64,000 nt of DNA from positions 103,893-167,892 of the forward strand of contig DATENM010000028.1 in NCBI GenBank assembly GCA_035275065.1, in the 5' to 3' direction. The stretch comes from Blastocatellia bacterium. GTDB taxonomy: Bacteria; Acidobacteriota; Blastocatellia; UBA7656. The notes beneath the pieces were generated by a model. That model ran no database searches and was not told where the DNA came from. It saw nothing but the letters and a program-made list of their open reading frames with translations. This document shows, in pieces, positions 43,079 to 53,450 of the stretch; position 1 is the first letter of the stretch; each line of letters starts with the position of its first letter. Position numbers and translations under genes: made by a program.

Positions 43079-45169
43079 ATGCTCGCTCGTCACCGAGTCG
43101 CCATCACTATCGTTGCGCTCTGTCTGCTGGTCAGCGCCTCGCAACTGGCTCACGCCAATGGCTTCACGCTCGAACAGGTTCTGTCGTCGCCGTTCCCGTC
43201 CGACCTGATTGCGTCGAAACAGGGCGACAAGCTCGCATGGGTCTTCGATCATCTGGGCCGGCGTAATGTCTGGATCGCCGAAGCGCCCGCCTTTAGCGGA
43301 CGCCAGCTCACGCATTACAGCGCCGACGACGGGCAGGAGATCACCGAGCCGGTCTTTTCACCCGACGGCAACTGGATCGCTTACGTGCGCGGCGGCGAGG
43401 CCAACAGCGACAAAGACATTCCCAATCCGACCAGTGACCCGGCGGGCGCGCGCCAGGAAGTCTGCGCCGTCAACGCCCGCACCGGCGTCGTGGTGAAGAT
43501 GGGCGAAGGCAGCGCACCGATCTTTTCGCCGCGCGGCGATCAGGTCATCTTCACCAGCGAAGGCCACCTCTGGTCGGCAGCCTTGCCCGTGCCGCCGCGA
43601 AAGACCGCCACGGAAGCGAAAAAACTCTTCGAGATTCGTGGCCGCGTCGAATCGCCCGCGTGGTCGCCGGACGGCTCCTTGCTGGCCTTCGTCTCTGAGC
43701 GCGGCGATCACAGCTTCATCGCCATCTTCAATCCCAAGCAAGCGAGCATACGCTTTCTTGAGCCGAGCGTAGACCGCGACATCGAGCCGCGCTGGTCGCC
43801 GGACGGGCGTAGCCTGGCTTACATTCGCGTCTTCAACGTCGCCGACGTGTATTCAGCCGACCGCGAGCGCGTGCTGCCCTGGGCCATCCGCGTCGTTGAT
43901 CTCGCCAGCGGCAAGGGGCGCGAGGTCTGGCGCTCGGGCGAGGCCGAAGCGGATTCGTTTTCGCGGTTGACGCTCGGCAATGACATCCTGCAATGGGCGG
44001 CGGGCGACCGACTGGTCTTTGCGTCCGAGAAAGACGGCTGGGCGCACCTCTACGCCGTCGCGGCGACGGGCGGCGCGGCGACGTTGCTGACGCCCGGCGC
44101 TTACGAAGTTGAAAACGTCGCATGGTCGCCCGACCGCTCGTTTATGGTGGTGGCGGCAAACAAAGCCGACATCGATCACCGCCATCTCTGGCGCGTCAAC
44201 GTCGCGGGCGGCGACCTTCAAGGGATCACTACGGACAACAGCATCGAGATGGCGCCGGTCATCGCCGGCGGCGGCCAGCGGCTCGCCTTCCTGCACGCGA
44301 CGGCCTTCTACCCGCTCCTGCCTTACATCGCCGACATCAAAGGCAAAGGCGCCAAAGCGCTGGCGGGCGATGCCTTGCCGAGTGATTTTCCTTACAATAA
44401 TCTGGTTGCGCCCGAAGTGGTGATTTTCAAAGCGGCGGACGGCCTGGAGATTCATGGCCAGTTGTTCAAACCCAAAAACCTGCAAGGCCGCGCCCCGGCA
44501 GTCGTCTTCATGCACGGCGGGCCGATTCGCCAGATGCTCCCCGCCTGGCATTACAATTACTATTACCATAACGCCTACGCGATGAATCAGTACCTGGCGA
44601 GTCGCGGTTATATGGTCTTGTCGGTGAATTATCGCAGCGGCATCGGCTACGGTCGCGCCTTTCGCGAAGCCAAGCATCGCGGGCCGCGCGGCGCCAGCGA
44701 GTACCAAGACGTCGTCGCCGCCGGCAAGTATCTGAAAGCCCGCGACGACGTGGACGGCAAACACATCGGCCTGTGGGGCGGCTCGTATGGCGGCTATCTG
44801 ACGGCGATGGGACTGGCGCGCGATTCCGACCTGTTTGCGGCAGGCGTTGACCTGCACGGCGTTCACGACTGGAGCCGCCGGGTCGGCGCATCGCCGTGGG
44901 CGACGGGCGATCTGGTCAAGCTGGGCCGCGAATCATCGCCGCTGGCGTCGGTCGAAAAATGGAAATCGCCGGTGCTGTTGATTCATGGCGACGATGACCG
45001 CAACGTCGCCTTCAATCAAACGGTCGAGCTGGTGCGCCGCCTGCGCGAGCGCCACGTCGAGTTCGAGCAACTGGTCTTTCCCGACGACGTTCATGACTTC
45101 CTGCGCCATGAAAACTGGCTGCGCGCTTATCACGCCGCCGCAGACTTCTTCGACCGCAAGCTGAAGTGA
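43079..45169 (+). CDS. S9 family prolyl oligopeptidase-like serine peptidase, secreted
   Basis: The 696-residue product has a signal peptide (ITIVALCLLVSASQLAHANG), a beta-propeller of PD40/WD40-like units (about 40-420, FSPDGNWIAYVR, SPAWSPDGSLLAFVS, RWSPDGRSLAYIR) and a C-terminal alpha/beta hydrolase (about 445-696). The catalytic triad is S569 in GGSYGG, D640 in GDDDRN and H672 in DDVHDF. It should cleave short peptides in the periplasm. Start ATG 43079 with GGAGGG upstream. It is transcribed alone. Confidence 0.9.
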   Translation: MLARHRVAITIVALCLLVSASQLAHANGFTLEQVLSSPFPSDLIASKQGDKLAWVFDHLGRRNVWIAEAPAFSGRQLTHYSADDGQEITEPVFSPDGNWIAYVRGGEANSDKDIPNPTSDPAGARQEVCAVNARTGVVVKMGEGSAPIFSPRGDQVIFTSEGHLWSAALPVPPRKTATEAKKLFEIRGRVESPAWSPDGSLLAFVSERGDHSFIAIFNPKQASIRFLEPSVDRDIEPRWSPDGRSLAYIRVFNVADVYSADRERVLPWAIRVVDLASGKGREVWRSGEAEADSFSRLTLGNDILQWAAGDRLVFASEKDGWAHLYAVAATGGAATLLTPGAYEVENVAWSPDRSFMVVAANKADIDHRHLWRVNVAGGDLQGITTDNSIEMAPVIAGGGQRLAFLHATAFYPLLPYIADIKGKGAKALAGDALPSDFPYNNLVAPEVVIFKAADGLEIHGQLFKPKNLQGRAPAVVFMHGGPIRQMLPAWHYNYYYHNAYAMNQYLASRGYMVLSVNYRSGIGYGRAFREAKHRGPRGASEYQDVVAAGKYLKARDDVDGKHIGLWGGSYGGYLTAMGLARDSDLFAAGVDLHGVHDWSRRVGASPWATGDLVKLGRESSPLASVEKWKSPVLLIHGDDDRNVAFNQTVELVRRLRERHVEFEQLVFPDDVHDFLRHENWLRAYHAAADFFDRKLK

Positions 45170-45179
45170 ACGGGCCGGC

Positions 45180-45965
45180 TTACTCGCGCCTTGCCGCAAC
45201 GCGCAGGCGGCAATAGTCGGCGTACCAGGTGCCATCGCGGAACAGTGCGGGGCGCAAAGCGTCTTCGACGGCGGTGATAATCTCGGCGTGCCGCTCGGCG
45301 GCAACATGGCTCATAAAGTGATCGCTGAAGACCGCCAGCCAGTCGCGTAAGCCTGCCGCGCCGCCTTCAAGCGCCGTCGGGCGCGCGAACCATGCGGCAA
45401 GCGTCACCCTGAAGCCGCTGCCTTCGAGCAGCAAAGCATACTCGCCGACGGTCGGGAAGTAATAGTAAGGTTCATCACTGACCGCGTAGCCGGCCTGTTG
45501 GATGGCATGACGCAAGGCGGTTTCGATGCCGCGGATGTTGCCCTGACCGCCGAACTCGGCGACGAAGCGCCCGCCGGGTCGTAACGCCTGATAGATGGAA
45601 GCGGCGACCGCCCGCTGGTCCTTCATCCAGTGAATCGCCGCGTTTGAAAAGACCGCGTCGAACGGCTCGTCGAAACGCAAGTGCTCGGCGAAGCGCAAGC
45701 GCTCGGCGTCGGCGACCTCGAATCGCAGGCGCGGATAATTCCGCCGCGCCGTCGCAATCATCTCCGCCGAGCGATCAAGGCCGATGGCTTCGGCGCCGCG
45801 TGCGGCAATCTGCGCGGTCAGGTGGCCGGTGCCGCACCCCAGATCGAGAATGCGCTCGCCCGCTTCAGGCGCGAGCAATTCAATCACCCCCGCGCCGTGC
45901 TTCCAGACGAATGAATAGGCGTCGTCATAACGCGACGCATCCCATTGTTTGTCTATCGATGACAT
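45180..45965 (-). CDS. SAM-dependent methyltransferase (trans-aconitate methyltransferase-like)
   Basis: From ATG 45965 the product is 261 residues, a class I methyltransferase with motif I ILDLGCGTGHLTAQIA, the acidic residue in GLDRSAEMI, DAERLRF (motif II) and FSNAAIHWMKDQ, a block typical of the Tam-like group. The closest recognised group methylates trans-aconitate; the true substrate is unknown. The 5' extension to 46025 reads a heptamer repeat and is rejected. Confidence 0.8.
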   Translation of the reverse strand: MSSIDKQWDASRYDDAYSFVWKHGAGVIELLAPEAGERILDLGCGTGHLTAQIAARGAEAIGLDRSAEMIATARRNYPRLRFEVADAERLRFAEHLRFDEPFDAVFSNAAIHWMKDQRAVAASIYQALRPGGRFVAEFGGQGNIRGIETALRHAIQQAGYAVSDEPYYYFPTVGEYALLLEGSGFRVTLAAWFARPTALEGGAAGLRDWLAVFSDHFMSHVAAERHAEIITAVEDALRPALFRDGTWYADYCRLRVAARRE

Positions 45966-45970
45966 AAACG

Positions 45971-46034
45971 AACTGACCGACGACCGACGACCGACGACCG
46001 TTGTTCTGCGGCGGTCATCGGTCATCGGTCGGCT
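45971..46034. repeat. Heptamer inverted-repeat hairpin (unit CGACCGA)
   Basis: About four tandem 7-base units (45971-46000) face three complementary units (46010-46034) across only 9 bases. It lies between the SDR gene stop and the methyltransferase start, both on the minus strand. Confidence 0.7.
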
Positions 46035-46859
46035 TCACAATCCGCCGGCGACTTCAAGCACCTGGCCTGAGACATAGTCCGAAAACGGCGAAGCGAAAAA
46101 GAAGATCGCGCCCGCGGCCTCTTGAGCGGTGCCGGCGCGGCCCATCGGGATCATCGGCGTGGTGCGCGAGAGCCGCTCGCCGGGGATGCCAAGCGCAATC
46201 TCTGTGTCGCCGCGATGAATCGTTTCGCCCTTCTCTTTGGCCTGCGTCAGCCGCGTATCGATGCGCCCGAAAGCGACGGCGTTCACTTGAATGTTGAACT
46301 GGCCCCATTCTTTGGCGAGGGTTTTGGTCAATCCGATGACGCCGGCCTTGCCCGAAGCATAGTTCGCCTGGCCGGCATTGCCGCGCGTCCCCGAAGTCGA
46401 GCTGACGTTGATGATCTTGCGGGCGCGCGCCTCGCCATGCTCCGTGTGCTCGCGCTTGGCGGTCTCGCGCAGATAAGCCGAGGCGGCGCGGATGATGCGA
46501 AACGGCGCCGTCAGGTGGACGGCCAGAATGGCTTCCCATTGCTCGTCGCTCATCTTGTGAATGACGGCGTCCCAGGTGTAGCCGGCGTTGTTGACGATGA
46601 TGTCGAGGCCGCCGAACTGGTCCACCGCGCCGCTGACGATCAGATCGGGAAAGGCCCGGTCGGTGACATCGCCGACAACGCTAATGGCTTCGCCGCCTGC
46701 CGCGTGAATGGCTCCCACAGCCTCTTCGGCGGGGGCGGGGTCAATATCGCTTAAGACGACGCGCGCCCCGTGAGCGGCGAACAGCTCCGCCGCGGCGCGC
46801 CCGATACCGCGCCCCGCGCCGGTGATGATGGCAACTTTTCCTTCAAGCAATCGCTCCAC
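46035..46859 (-). CDS. Short-chain dehydrogenase/reductase (SDR)
   Basis: A GTG start at 46859 is chosen for the AGGAGG site 7 bases upstream. The 274-residue enzyme has the NAD(P)-binding TGAGRGIGRAAAELF, the NNAGYTW motif, catalytic Ser in NVSSTSG, and Y-x-x-x-K in NYASGKAG. It is of the FabG/3-oxoacyl-ACP reductase-like classical SDR group. An insertion after RETAKREHTEHGEARA is slightly longer than usual. The substrate is unknown. Confidence 0.88.
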   Translation of the reverse strand: MERLLEGKVAIITGAGRGIGRAAAELFAAHGARVVLSDIDPAPAEEAVGAIHAAGGEAISVVGDVTDRAFPDLIVSGAVDQFGGLDIIVNNAGYTWDAVIHKMSDEQWEAILAVHLTAPFRIIRAASAYLRETAKREHTEHGEARARKIINVSSTSGTRGNAGQANYASGKAGVIGLTKTLAKEWGQFNIQVNAVAFGRIDTRLTQAKEKGETIHRGDTEIALGIPGERLSRTTPMIPMGRAGTAQEAAGAIFFFASPFSDYVSGQVLEVAGGL

Positions 46860-46972
46860 GTTCTGGCCTCCTGTCGAATGAGAAATGATCGCGCCGAGTC
46901 TATCACAGCATTGCCCAATGTTCACCGCTCGAATATGATTTGTCTTCAGAAACTCAACCGGAGAGACGAATT

Positions 46973-47722
46973 ATGAAAGGCATTGTTCTGGCGGGCGGAC
47001 TCGGCACCAGGCTGTCGCCGTTAACTCGAATTACGAACAAACATTTGCTCCCTGTTTTCGATCAACCGATGATCCACTATCCTATCCGCTGTCTGGTCGA
47101 AGCCGGGATCAAAGATATTCTCGTCGTCACCGGCGGCAATAGCGCCGGCGACTTTTTGAAACTGCTGCGCAACGGCGCCGAGTTCGGCCTCAGCCGTATT
47201 CATTACGCTTACCAGGAAGGCGAAGGCGGCATTGCGGCGGCGCTAGGGCTGGCCGAAGACTTCGCCGACCGCGAGCCGATCTGCGTCGTCCTCGGTGACA
47301 ATATTCTCGAAAACAGCATCGCCGGCTTCGTCAAAAAATTCCGCCACCAGGGCTCGGGCGCAAAGATTTTGTTGAGCGAAGTGTCCGACCCGCACCGCTT
47401 CGGCGTGCCGGTGATCGAGGACGGGCGCATCCTGCGCATCGAAGAGAAGCCCGCCGATCCGAAATCGCCTTACGCCGTCATCGGCGTCTATATGTATGAC
47501 AACCGCGTCTTCGACATCATCAAGACGTTGAAGCCGAGCGGGCGCGGCGAGCTTGAGATCACCGATGTGAATAACCAGTACATCGAGTGGGGCGACCTGT
47601 CGTGGGATATCATTGAGGGATGGTGGACGGACGCCGGCACCTTTGACAGCCTGCTGCACGCTTCGAATCTGGTCGCCGAAAAGCGCGACGCCAAAACCAC
47701 CCGCGGCGCCAGCGGCAGTTAA
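46973..47722 (+). CDS. Nucleotidyltransferase, glucose-1-phosphate thymidylyltransferase-like
   Basis: The 249-residue enzyme begins MKGIVLAGGLGTRLSPLT, with the sugar-nucleotide pyrophosphorylase loop and NKHLLPVFDQPMIHYP. It also has LGDNILENS, which binds nucleotide, and EEKPADPKSPYAVIGVYMYD. Length is 40 residues shorter than typical RmlA, placing it in the short glucose-1-phosphate thymidylyltransferase/nucleotidyltransferase group used in surface sugar synthesis. GGAG lies 9 bases before ATG 46973. No other sugar-pathway genes are next to it. Confidence 0.88.
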   Translation: MKGIVLAGGLGTRLSPLTRITNKHLLPVFDQPMIHYPIRCLVEAGIKDILVVTGGNSAGDFLKLLRNGAEFGLSRIHYAYQEGEGGIAAALGLAEDFADREPICVVLGDNILENSIAGFVKKFRHQGSGAKILLSEVSDPHRFGVPVIEDGRILRIEEKPADPKSPYAVIGVYMYDNRVFDIIKTLKPSGRGELEITDVNNQYIEWGDLSWDIIEGWWTDAGTFDSLLHASNLVAEKRDAKTTRGASGS

Positions 47723-47775
47723 TGGCGAATGGACTCTCAAATGCCAAAGATTAACCGTTGATGGAAGAGGCAAAA

Positions 47776-48003
47776 ATGTCTTCGCTGACTTCAAAAATCC
47801 TGGATTGCTCAGAAGAGAGGCGCTGGATTGCAGAACATCGTAAAGCGTATGCGGGCCAGTGGGTAGCGCTCAAAGGCCATCGTCTGTTGAGTCACGGAAT
47901 GGATGCTAAAACGGTTTACCAGGAAGCTCGAAAACTCGGCGTTGAATCTCCGGTTGTTGTGCAGATTGAATCTCCTGATGAATTACCGTTTGGAGGGTGG
48001 TGA
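47776..48003 (+). CDS. DUF5678 family small protein
   Basis: From ATG 47776 (GGAAGAGG upstream) the product is 75 residues; an ATG at 47761 is also possible. The core ERRWIAEHRKAYAGQWVALKG and the KTVYQEARKLGVESPVVVQI tail match DUF5678. Such genes commonly lie directly before a retropepsin-like gene, forming a small module of unknown role, and here the partner start follows 3 bases after the stop. Confidence 0.75.
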   Translation: MSSLTSKILDCSEERRWIAEHRKAYAGQWVALKGHRLLSHGMDAKTVYQEARKLGVESPVVVQIESPDELPFGGW

Positions 48004-48006
48004 TCG

Positions 48007-48155
48007 ATGCACACCCTCGACTTTCAAACCCTACATCTTTATGAGCCTACCAGCTCTGGAATCACCATCCCTGTTGAGTTAAGTGTTGGGCGGGAGCGCG
48101 TGACAATTTCAAATGCCAAACTCGACACGGGCTCAAGCTTCTGCTACGCCTGTTC
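48007..48155 (+). pseudogene. Truncated retropepsin-like aspartyl protease partner
   Basis: ATG 48007 follows GGAGGG in the end of the DUF5678 gene. The frame starts as a retropepsin-like domain with ITIPVELSVGRERVTISNAKLDTGSSFCYA, including the Asp-Thr-Gly catalytic motif. It then loses all similarity near 48,155 and reads into the 3' end of the opposite enoyl-CoA hydratase gene (open to 48264). Complete members have about 120-130 residues. The catalytic Asp is present but most of the fold is gone. Confidence 0.65.
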
Positions 48156-48158
48156 TCT

Positions 48159-48941
48159 TCAAAGATCACGATTTTTATCCTGCGGCTTGCCGTGTGATAG
48201 AACTTCAGTCGAGGCCGCAGTGGTCTCGGCTCCGAGCCACGAGTCGAGCACCGGCTCGTTCTGATTGCTCACCGCATCTTCAATCTGAGCCAGGGCGGCG
48301 GCGCGCATCTGGCGCTTGATGCGCCCGAAACTGGCGCGCGGCAACCCGGCCATCTCTTCGGCAATCTCTCTGGCCCGCGCCAACAACTGCTCCGCCGGCT
48401 GCAACTCGTCTATCAAGCCTTGCTCAAGCGCCTGCCGCGGGTTGACGTTGCGCGCCAGCAGCACGGCACGGCGCGCCGCTGGCCTCGACAGTTCGCTCTG
48501 CACAACCGCCATCGGCGCGACGGGAAAGACGACGCCGACGCGCGCTTCGGTCAAACCAATTTTGTAATCGCCCGCCGCCGCGATGCGGTAATCGCAGCAG
48601 AGCTGGACGATCACGCCGCCGGCAATTGAATGGCCGTTGACCGCGGCGACGACCGGCAGCGGCAGGCCATACAATCGCCCGACCATGCGGTTCAACTCCA
48701 TAGCCAGCAATCGCTGCTCGGCGGCGCTGTAGGCGGGCACGGCTTTCAAGTCCAGCCCCGCGGAAAAAAATCGTCCCGTGCCGGTGACGATCAGCGCGCG
48801 AATGTCGCCGTCGGTTTCGAGCCCGGCAAAGGTGTCCGCTAGCTCCGTCAGCAACTGCAAATCCAAGGCGTTCGCGGGCGGGCGATTGAGCCGCAGGGTT
48901 GCGATGCCGGCGTCGGTTTCAAGCTGAATCATTTCGCTCAT
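48159..48941 (-). CDS. Enoyl-CoA hydratase/isomerase family protein
   Basis: The 260-residue protein has the crotonase core: LNRPPANALDLQLL, GRFFSAGLDLKAVPAYS (oxyanion hole), NGHSIAGGVIVQLCCDYRIAA and KIGLTEARVGVVFP. The usual second catalytic Glu region is replaced in part by hydrophobic residues (VGVVFPVAP), so hydratase versus isomerase activity is unclear. ATG 48941 lies 8 bases after the stop of a MacB-type permease. The last residues seem displaced against the truncated retropepsin gene, though the domain is complete. Confidence 0.85.
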   Translation of the reverse strand: MSEMIQLETDAGIATLRLNRPPANALDLQLLTELADTFAGLETDGDIRALIVTGTGRFFSAGLDLKAVPAYSAAEQRLLAMELNRMVGRLYGLPLPVVAAVNGHSIAGGVIVQLCCDYRIAAAGDYKIGLTEARVGVVFPVAPMAVVQSELSRPAARRAVLLARNVNPRQALEQGLIDELQPAEQLLARAREIAEEMAGLPRASFGRIKRQMRAAALAQIEDAVSNQNEPVLDSWLGAETTAASTEVLSHGKPQDKNRDL

Positions 48942-48949
48942 CGTTCCAC

Positions 48950-50218
48950 TCACTCATGCCGCAGCGCGGTGATGGGGTCGAGGCGCGCCGCTTTCATCGC
49001 CGGCCACAGGCCGAAGACCAGGCCGACCGTCACCGAGCCGAAGAAACCGAAGGCCGCCGCCCACAGCGGAATCACCATGTAGAGCGCCGGCACCAGCAGC
49101 GTCACCAGCTTCGCAAAGCCCCAGCCGATCAACAGGCCGGCCAGCCCGCCGATCCCTGTCAGCGTCACGGCCTCGGTCAAAAATTGCCAGATGATGTCCG
49201 CGCGCTTAGCGCCGACCGCTTTGCGGATGCCGATCTCTCGGGTGCGCTCGGTCACCGCCACCAGCATGATGTTCATCACGCCGACGCCGCCAACGATGAA
49301 CGCCACCATAGACATGATGATCATCACGACAAAAACCAGCCGCACGATGTCGTCAAAAGTTGAGATGAACGATTCGGGCGTGCCGACCTCGAAGTTGTTC
49401 TCCTGCGCGAGCGACACGTTGCGGCGGCGGCGCAACACCTGCTCGATGCCTCGTATGCCTTCCTGCATTCGCCCTTCGCGCATGCGGACGATGATGAAGT
49501 GATCGTCAACGGTCGGGTACATCTTGTGGAAGGTGTGATAGGGCACAAAGACGTCGTTGTCTTCCTGGTTCTCGGAGCCGAACGGGCCGGCCTTCTGCTT
49601 CTTGACGGTGCCGACGACGGTGAACTCCTGGCCGCCGACGTTGATCGTTTTGCCGATGGGGTCTTCGCCGGGAAAGAGCGCTTCGACCATGTTGAAAGCC
49701 AGCACACAGACATACGCGCGATGCTCGTTCTCAGAGTCGGTGAAATAGCGGCCCTCGTCGACCGGAACGTTCATGACCAATTCGGCGACCGGGAAGTTGC
49801 CGACCAAGCGCGTGCGGCGGGTGACGTGATCTTTATAGCGCGATTCGGGCGGCAGCGGCGGCACTTCGCCGGGCATCGGCAGGCCGTAGATCAGGCCGGC
49901 GTAAACATGCTCGACCGCCGCCACTTCGTCACCGATGGCCTGCGCGTCGTCGAGCGTCAGCGGCTTGCGGTTGAGAACTTCGGCAGGCGGGCGGCTGGTC
50001 ATAATGAACGGGTAGCGCCAGATGTAGACGTTGCGCGTGCCGAAGCTCTCGGCCTGATCCAGCACCGACTGGCGAAAGCCGTTCAGCACCGCCGCCATCG
50101 CCACAATCACCAGCACGCCGATGAAGACGCCGAGGATGGTCAGCGCGGCGCGGAACTTGTGCGCCGACAGCGTCTCCATCGCCAGTTGCGTGTTCTCTTT
50201 GATGCTCGAAAAATTCAT
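48950..50218 (-). CDS. MacB-type ABC transporter permease (FtsX domain), second of pair
   Basis: The 422-residue product has an N-terminal membrane span (HKFRAALTILGVFIGVLVIVAMAAVLNG), a periplasmic MacB-core domain (about 60-270) and three C-terminal spans in an FtsX domain (VMIIMSMVAFIVGGVGVMNIMLVAVTERTREIGIRKAVGA). It fits a subunit of MacB-like mechanotransmission ABC systems that export peptides or drive envelope processes. The ATP-binding subunit is not in the window. It follows a paralogue by 79 bases. Confidence 0.88.
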   Translation of the reverse strand: MNFSSIKENTQLAMETLSAHKFRAALTILGVFIGVLVIVAMAAVLNGFRQSVLDQAESFGTRNVYIWRYPFIMTSRPPAEVLNRKPLTLDDAQAIGDEVAAVEHVYAGLIYGLPMPGEVPPLPPESRYKDHVTRRTRLVGNFPVAELVMNVPVDEGRYFTDSENEHRAYVCVLAFNMVEALFPGEDPIGKTINVGGQEFTVVGTVKKQKAGPFGSENQEDNDVFVPYHTFHKMYPTVDDHFIIVRMREGRMQEGIRGIEQVLRRRRNVSLAQENNFEVGTPESFISTFDDIVRLVFVVMIIMSMVAFIVGGVGVMNIMLVAVTERTREIGIRKAVGAKRADIIWQFLTEAVTLTGIGGLAGLLIGWGFAKLVTLLVPALYMVIPLWAAAFGFFGSVTVGLVFGLWPAMKAARLDPITALRHE

Positions 50219-50221
50219 AGC

Positions 50222-50294
50222 CGGTGTTGGGTGTTGGGTACTGGAGCGGGGCGCGGGATTCTACCTCTCCCTAACGCCCGACACCCAACACCTA
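50222..50294. repeat. Short heptamer inverted repeat (unit TGTTGGG)
   Basis: About two and a half 7-base units (50222-50240) face complementary ones (50271-50294) across about 30 bases. It lies in the gap between the two permease genes. Confidence 0.6.
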
Positions 50295-50297
50295 TTT

Positions 50298-51584
<1,287 letters not shown>

Positions 51585-51847
51585 AACATTCACAACCGTT
51601 ATAACCGGCAGCCGGGTTTGGGTCAATCGGGGCGCAGGCCATCAGGGCTTACGAGGTGCGACGCAAAAAAGTTGAGCCATTTGCAAAAACTTGTCTCACG
51701 CATCGTCGCATACGCCGCCAGCCTTTACAATACCTCGGCGGGTGTGCGATTGTACCCGCACCTTGAGACATTCGGCGGTTGTCACACCCGACAGCAGAGC
51801 TCACAGATGCGCCGCGCGAAGTGGCGACAACCGTTAGAGAGCGCGAG

Positions 51848-53407
51848 ATGAACATCGTCGAAGGGCTGCGCCAGATTGCGGCCTCTAATCCCGAAAAACT
51901 CGCCGCCATCTGCGGCCACACGCGCCTGACGTTCGGGCAGACCGCCGAGCGCGTCAACTGCCTGTCGAACGCGCTGGCCGAGCTTGGCATGACGGGCGGC
52001 GACCGCGTTGCGGTGCTGGCGCTCAACTGCCACCGCTTCTTCGAGCTCTATTACGCGGTGCCGCAGATGGGGGCGGTGATCGTGCCCATCAACTTTCGCA
52101 TCCCGCCCGCCGAGGTCAAATACATTCTCGACCATTCCGGGGCGCGGGCGCTTGCGGTTGACGAGGCGCTAACGCCGCTGGTTGATCAGATTCGCCCGCG
52201 GCTTGAATCGGTCGAACATTTCATCTCAATCAGCGACACGCCTCGGCGTGAGTATTTGAGTTATGAAGCGCTGCTGGCCGACGCGTCGCCCGATTATCCG
52301 GTGGCGCCGCTTGCGGGCGACGAGCTGCTCGGTCTGTTCTACACTTCGGGGACGACGGGAGAGCCGAAAGGCGTGATGCTGACACACGCCAATGTCATCG
52401 CCAACGTCCGGCACATCGAAGCTTCGGCCAGCTACAGCTCCGAAGAAATCTACCTGCACAGCGCGCCGATGTTTCACCTGGCCGACGGCGCGGCAACCTT
52501 CTCGAACGCCAATCGCGGCTCGACGCAGGTCTTCATCCCGCGCTTCGAGCCCGTCGCGACGCTGACGGCCATCGAGCGCGAGCGCGTCACGCACGCCTTG
52601 CTGGTGCCGACGATGATTAACTTCGTGCTGCAAGTGCCGGACCTTGCGGATTACGATCTATCGTCGCTGCGCTACGTCACCTATGGCGCGTCGCCGATTG
52701 CCCCAGAGGTGTTAAGGCGAGCGATGCGCGCTTTCGGTTGCGACTTTGGCCAGGGCTATGGCCTGACGGAAGCCGCGCCGCTCTTAACCGTGTTGAGCGC
52801 CGACGATCACCGCCGCGCCATCCAGGGAGACGAGCGCTTGCTCGCCTCGTGCGGCAAACCGGTCGCGGGCGTCGAGGTGCGCGTCGTGAAGGTAGACGGC
52901 AGAGACGTAAAGCCGGGCGAAGTCGGCGAGATCATCGCCCGCGGCCCGAACATCATGCGCGGCTACTGGCGGCGCGATGCCGACACGGCAAACACCGTCA
53001 TTGACGGCTGGCTGTACACCGGCGATCTGGCGACGGTTGACGAGGAAGGTTATCTCTACCTCGTTGACCGCAAGAAAGACATGATCATCACCGGCGGCGA
53101 GAACGTCTTTTCGACAGAGATCGAGGCGGCGCTGTACGCTCACCCGGCGGTGAAGGAAGCGGCGGTGATCGGTGTGCCCGACGCGCAGTGGGGCGAGGCC
53201 GTCCATGCCTGCGTCGCTTTGAAAGACAATCACGACATCAGCGCCGATGCGTTGATCGAATTCTGCCGCCAGCGACTGGCCAGTTACAAAGTGCCGCGCT
53301 CAATTGAAATCATCGAAGGCGAGCTGCCGAAAGGCGGCACCGGCAAGATATTGAAGAAGCAGTTGCGCGAACGCTACTGGCAGGGCCGCGAGCGGCGCGT
53401 CGGCTGA
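51848..53407 (+). CDS. Acyl-CoA synthetase (AMP-forming), first of tandem pair
   Basis: The 519-residue enzyme activates a carboxylic acid to its CoA thioester through an acyl-adenylate. The P-loop-like FYTSGTTGEPKGVMLTHAN, the GYGLTEAAPL motif, YTGDLATVDEEGYLYLVDRKKDMIITGGENV and the C-terminal KGGTGKILKKQLRE, with catalytic Lys, are all intact. Fatty-acid-type substrate is likely, but size is not predicted. Start ATG 51848 is weakly supported. The second synthetase starts 43 bases downstream. Confidence 0.9.
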   Translation: MNIVEGLRQIAASNPEKLAAICGHTRLTFGQTAERVNCLSNALAELGMTGGDRVAVLALNCHRFFELYYAVPQMGAVIVPINFRIPPAEVKYILDHSGARALAVDEALTPLVDQIRPRLESVEHFISISDTPRREYLSYEALLADASPDYPVAPLAGDELLGLFYTSGTTGEPKGVMLTHANVIANVRHIEASASYSSEEIYLHSAPMFHLADGAATFSNANRGSTQVFIPRFEPVATLTAIERERVTHALLVPTMINFVLQVPDLADYDLSSLRYVTYGASPIAPEVLRRAMRAFGCDFGQGYGLTEAAPLLTVLSADDHRRAIQGDERLLASCGKPVAGVEVRVVKVDGRDVKPGEVGEIIARGPNIMRGYWRRDADTANTVIDGWLYTGDLATVDEEGYLYLVDRKKDMIITGGENVFSTEIEAALYAHPAVKEAAVIGVPDAQWGEAVHACVALKDNHDISADALIEFCRQRLASYKVPRSIEIIEGELPKGGTGKILKKQLRERYWQGRERRVG

Positions 53408-53450
53408 ACCGTGAGCCATCATTCTTAATCAGATAGGGAGACCGAAACAG

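Noticed and set aside
51779..51847. Longer N-terminus of the first acyl-CoA synthetase
   Set aside because: Upstream residues are not family-like and have no ribosome site; ATG 51848 matches the usual family start.
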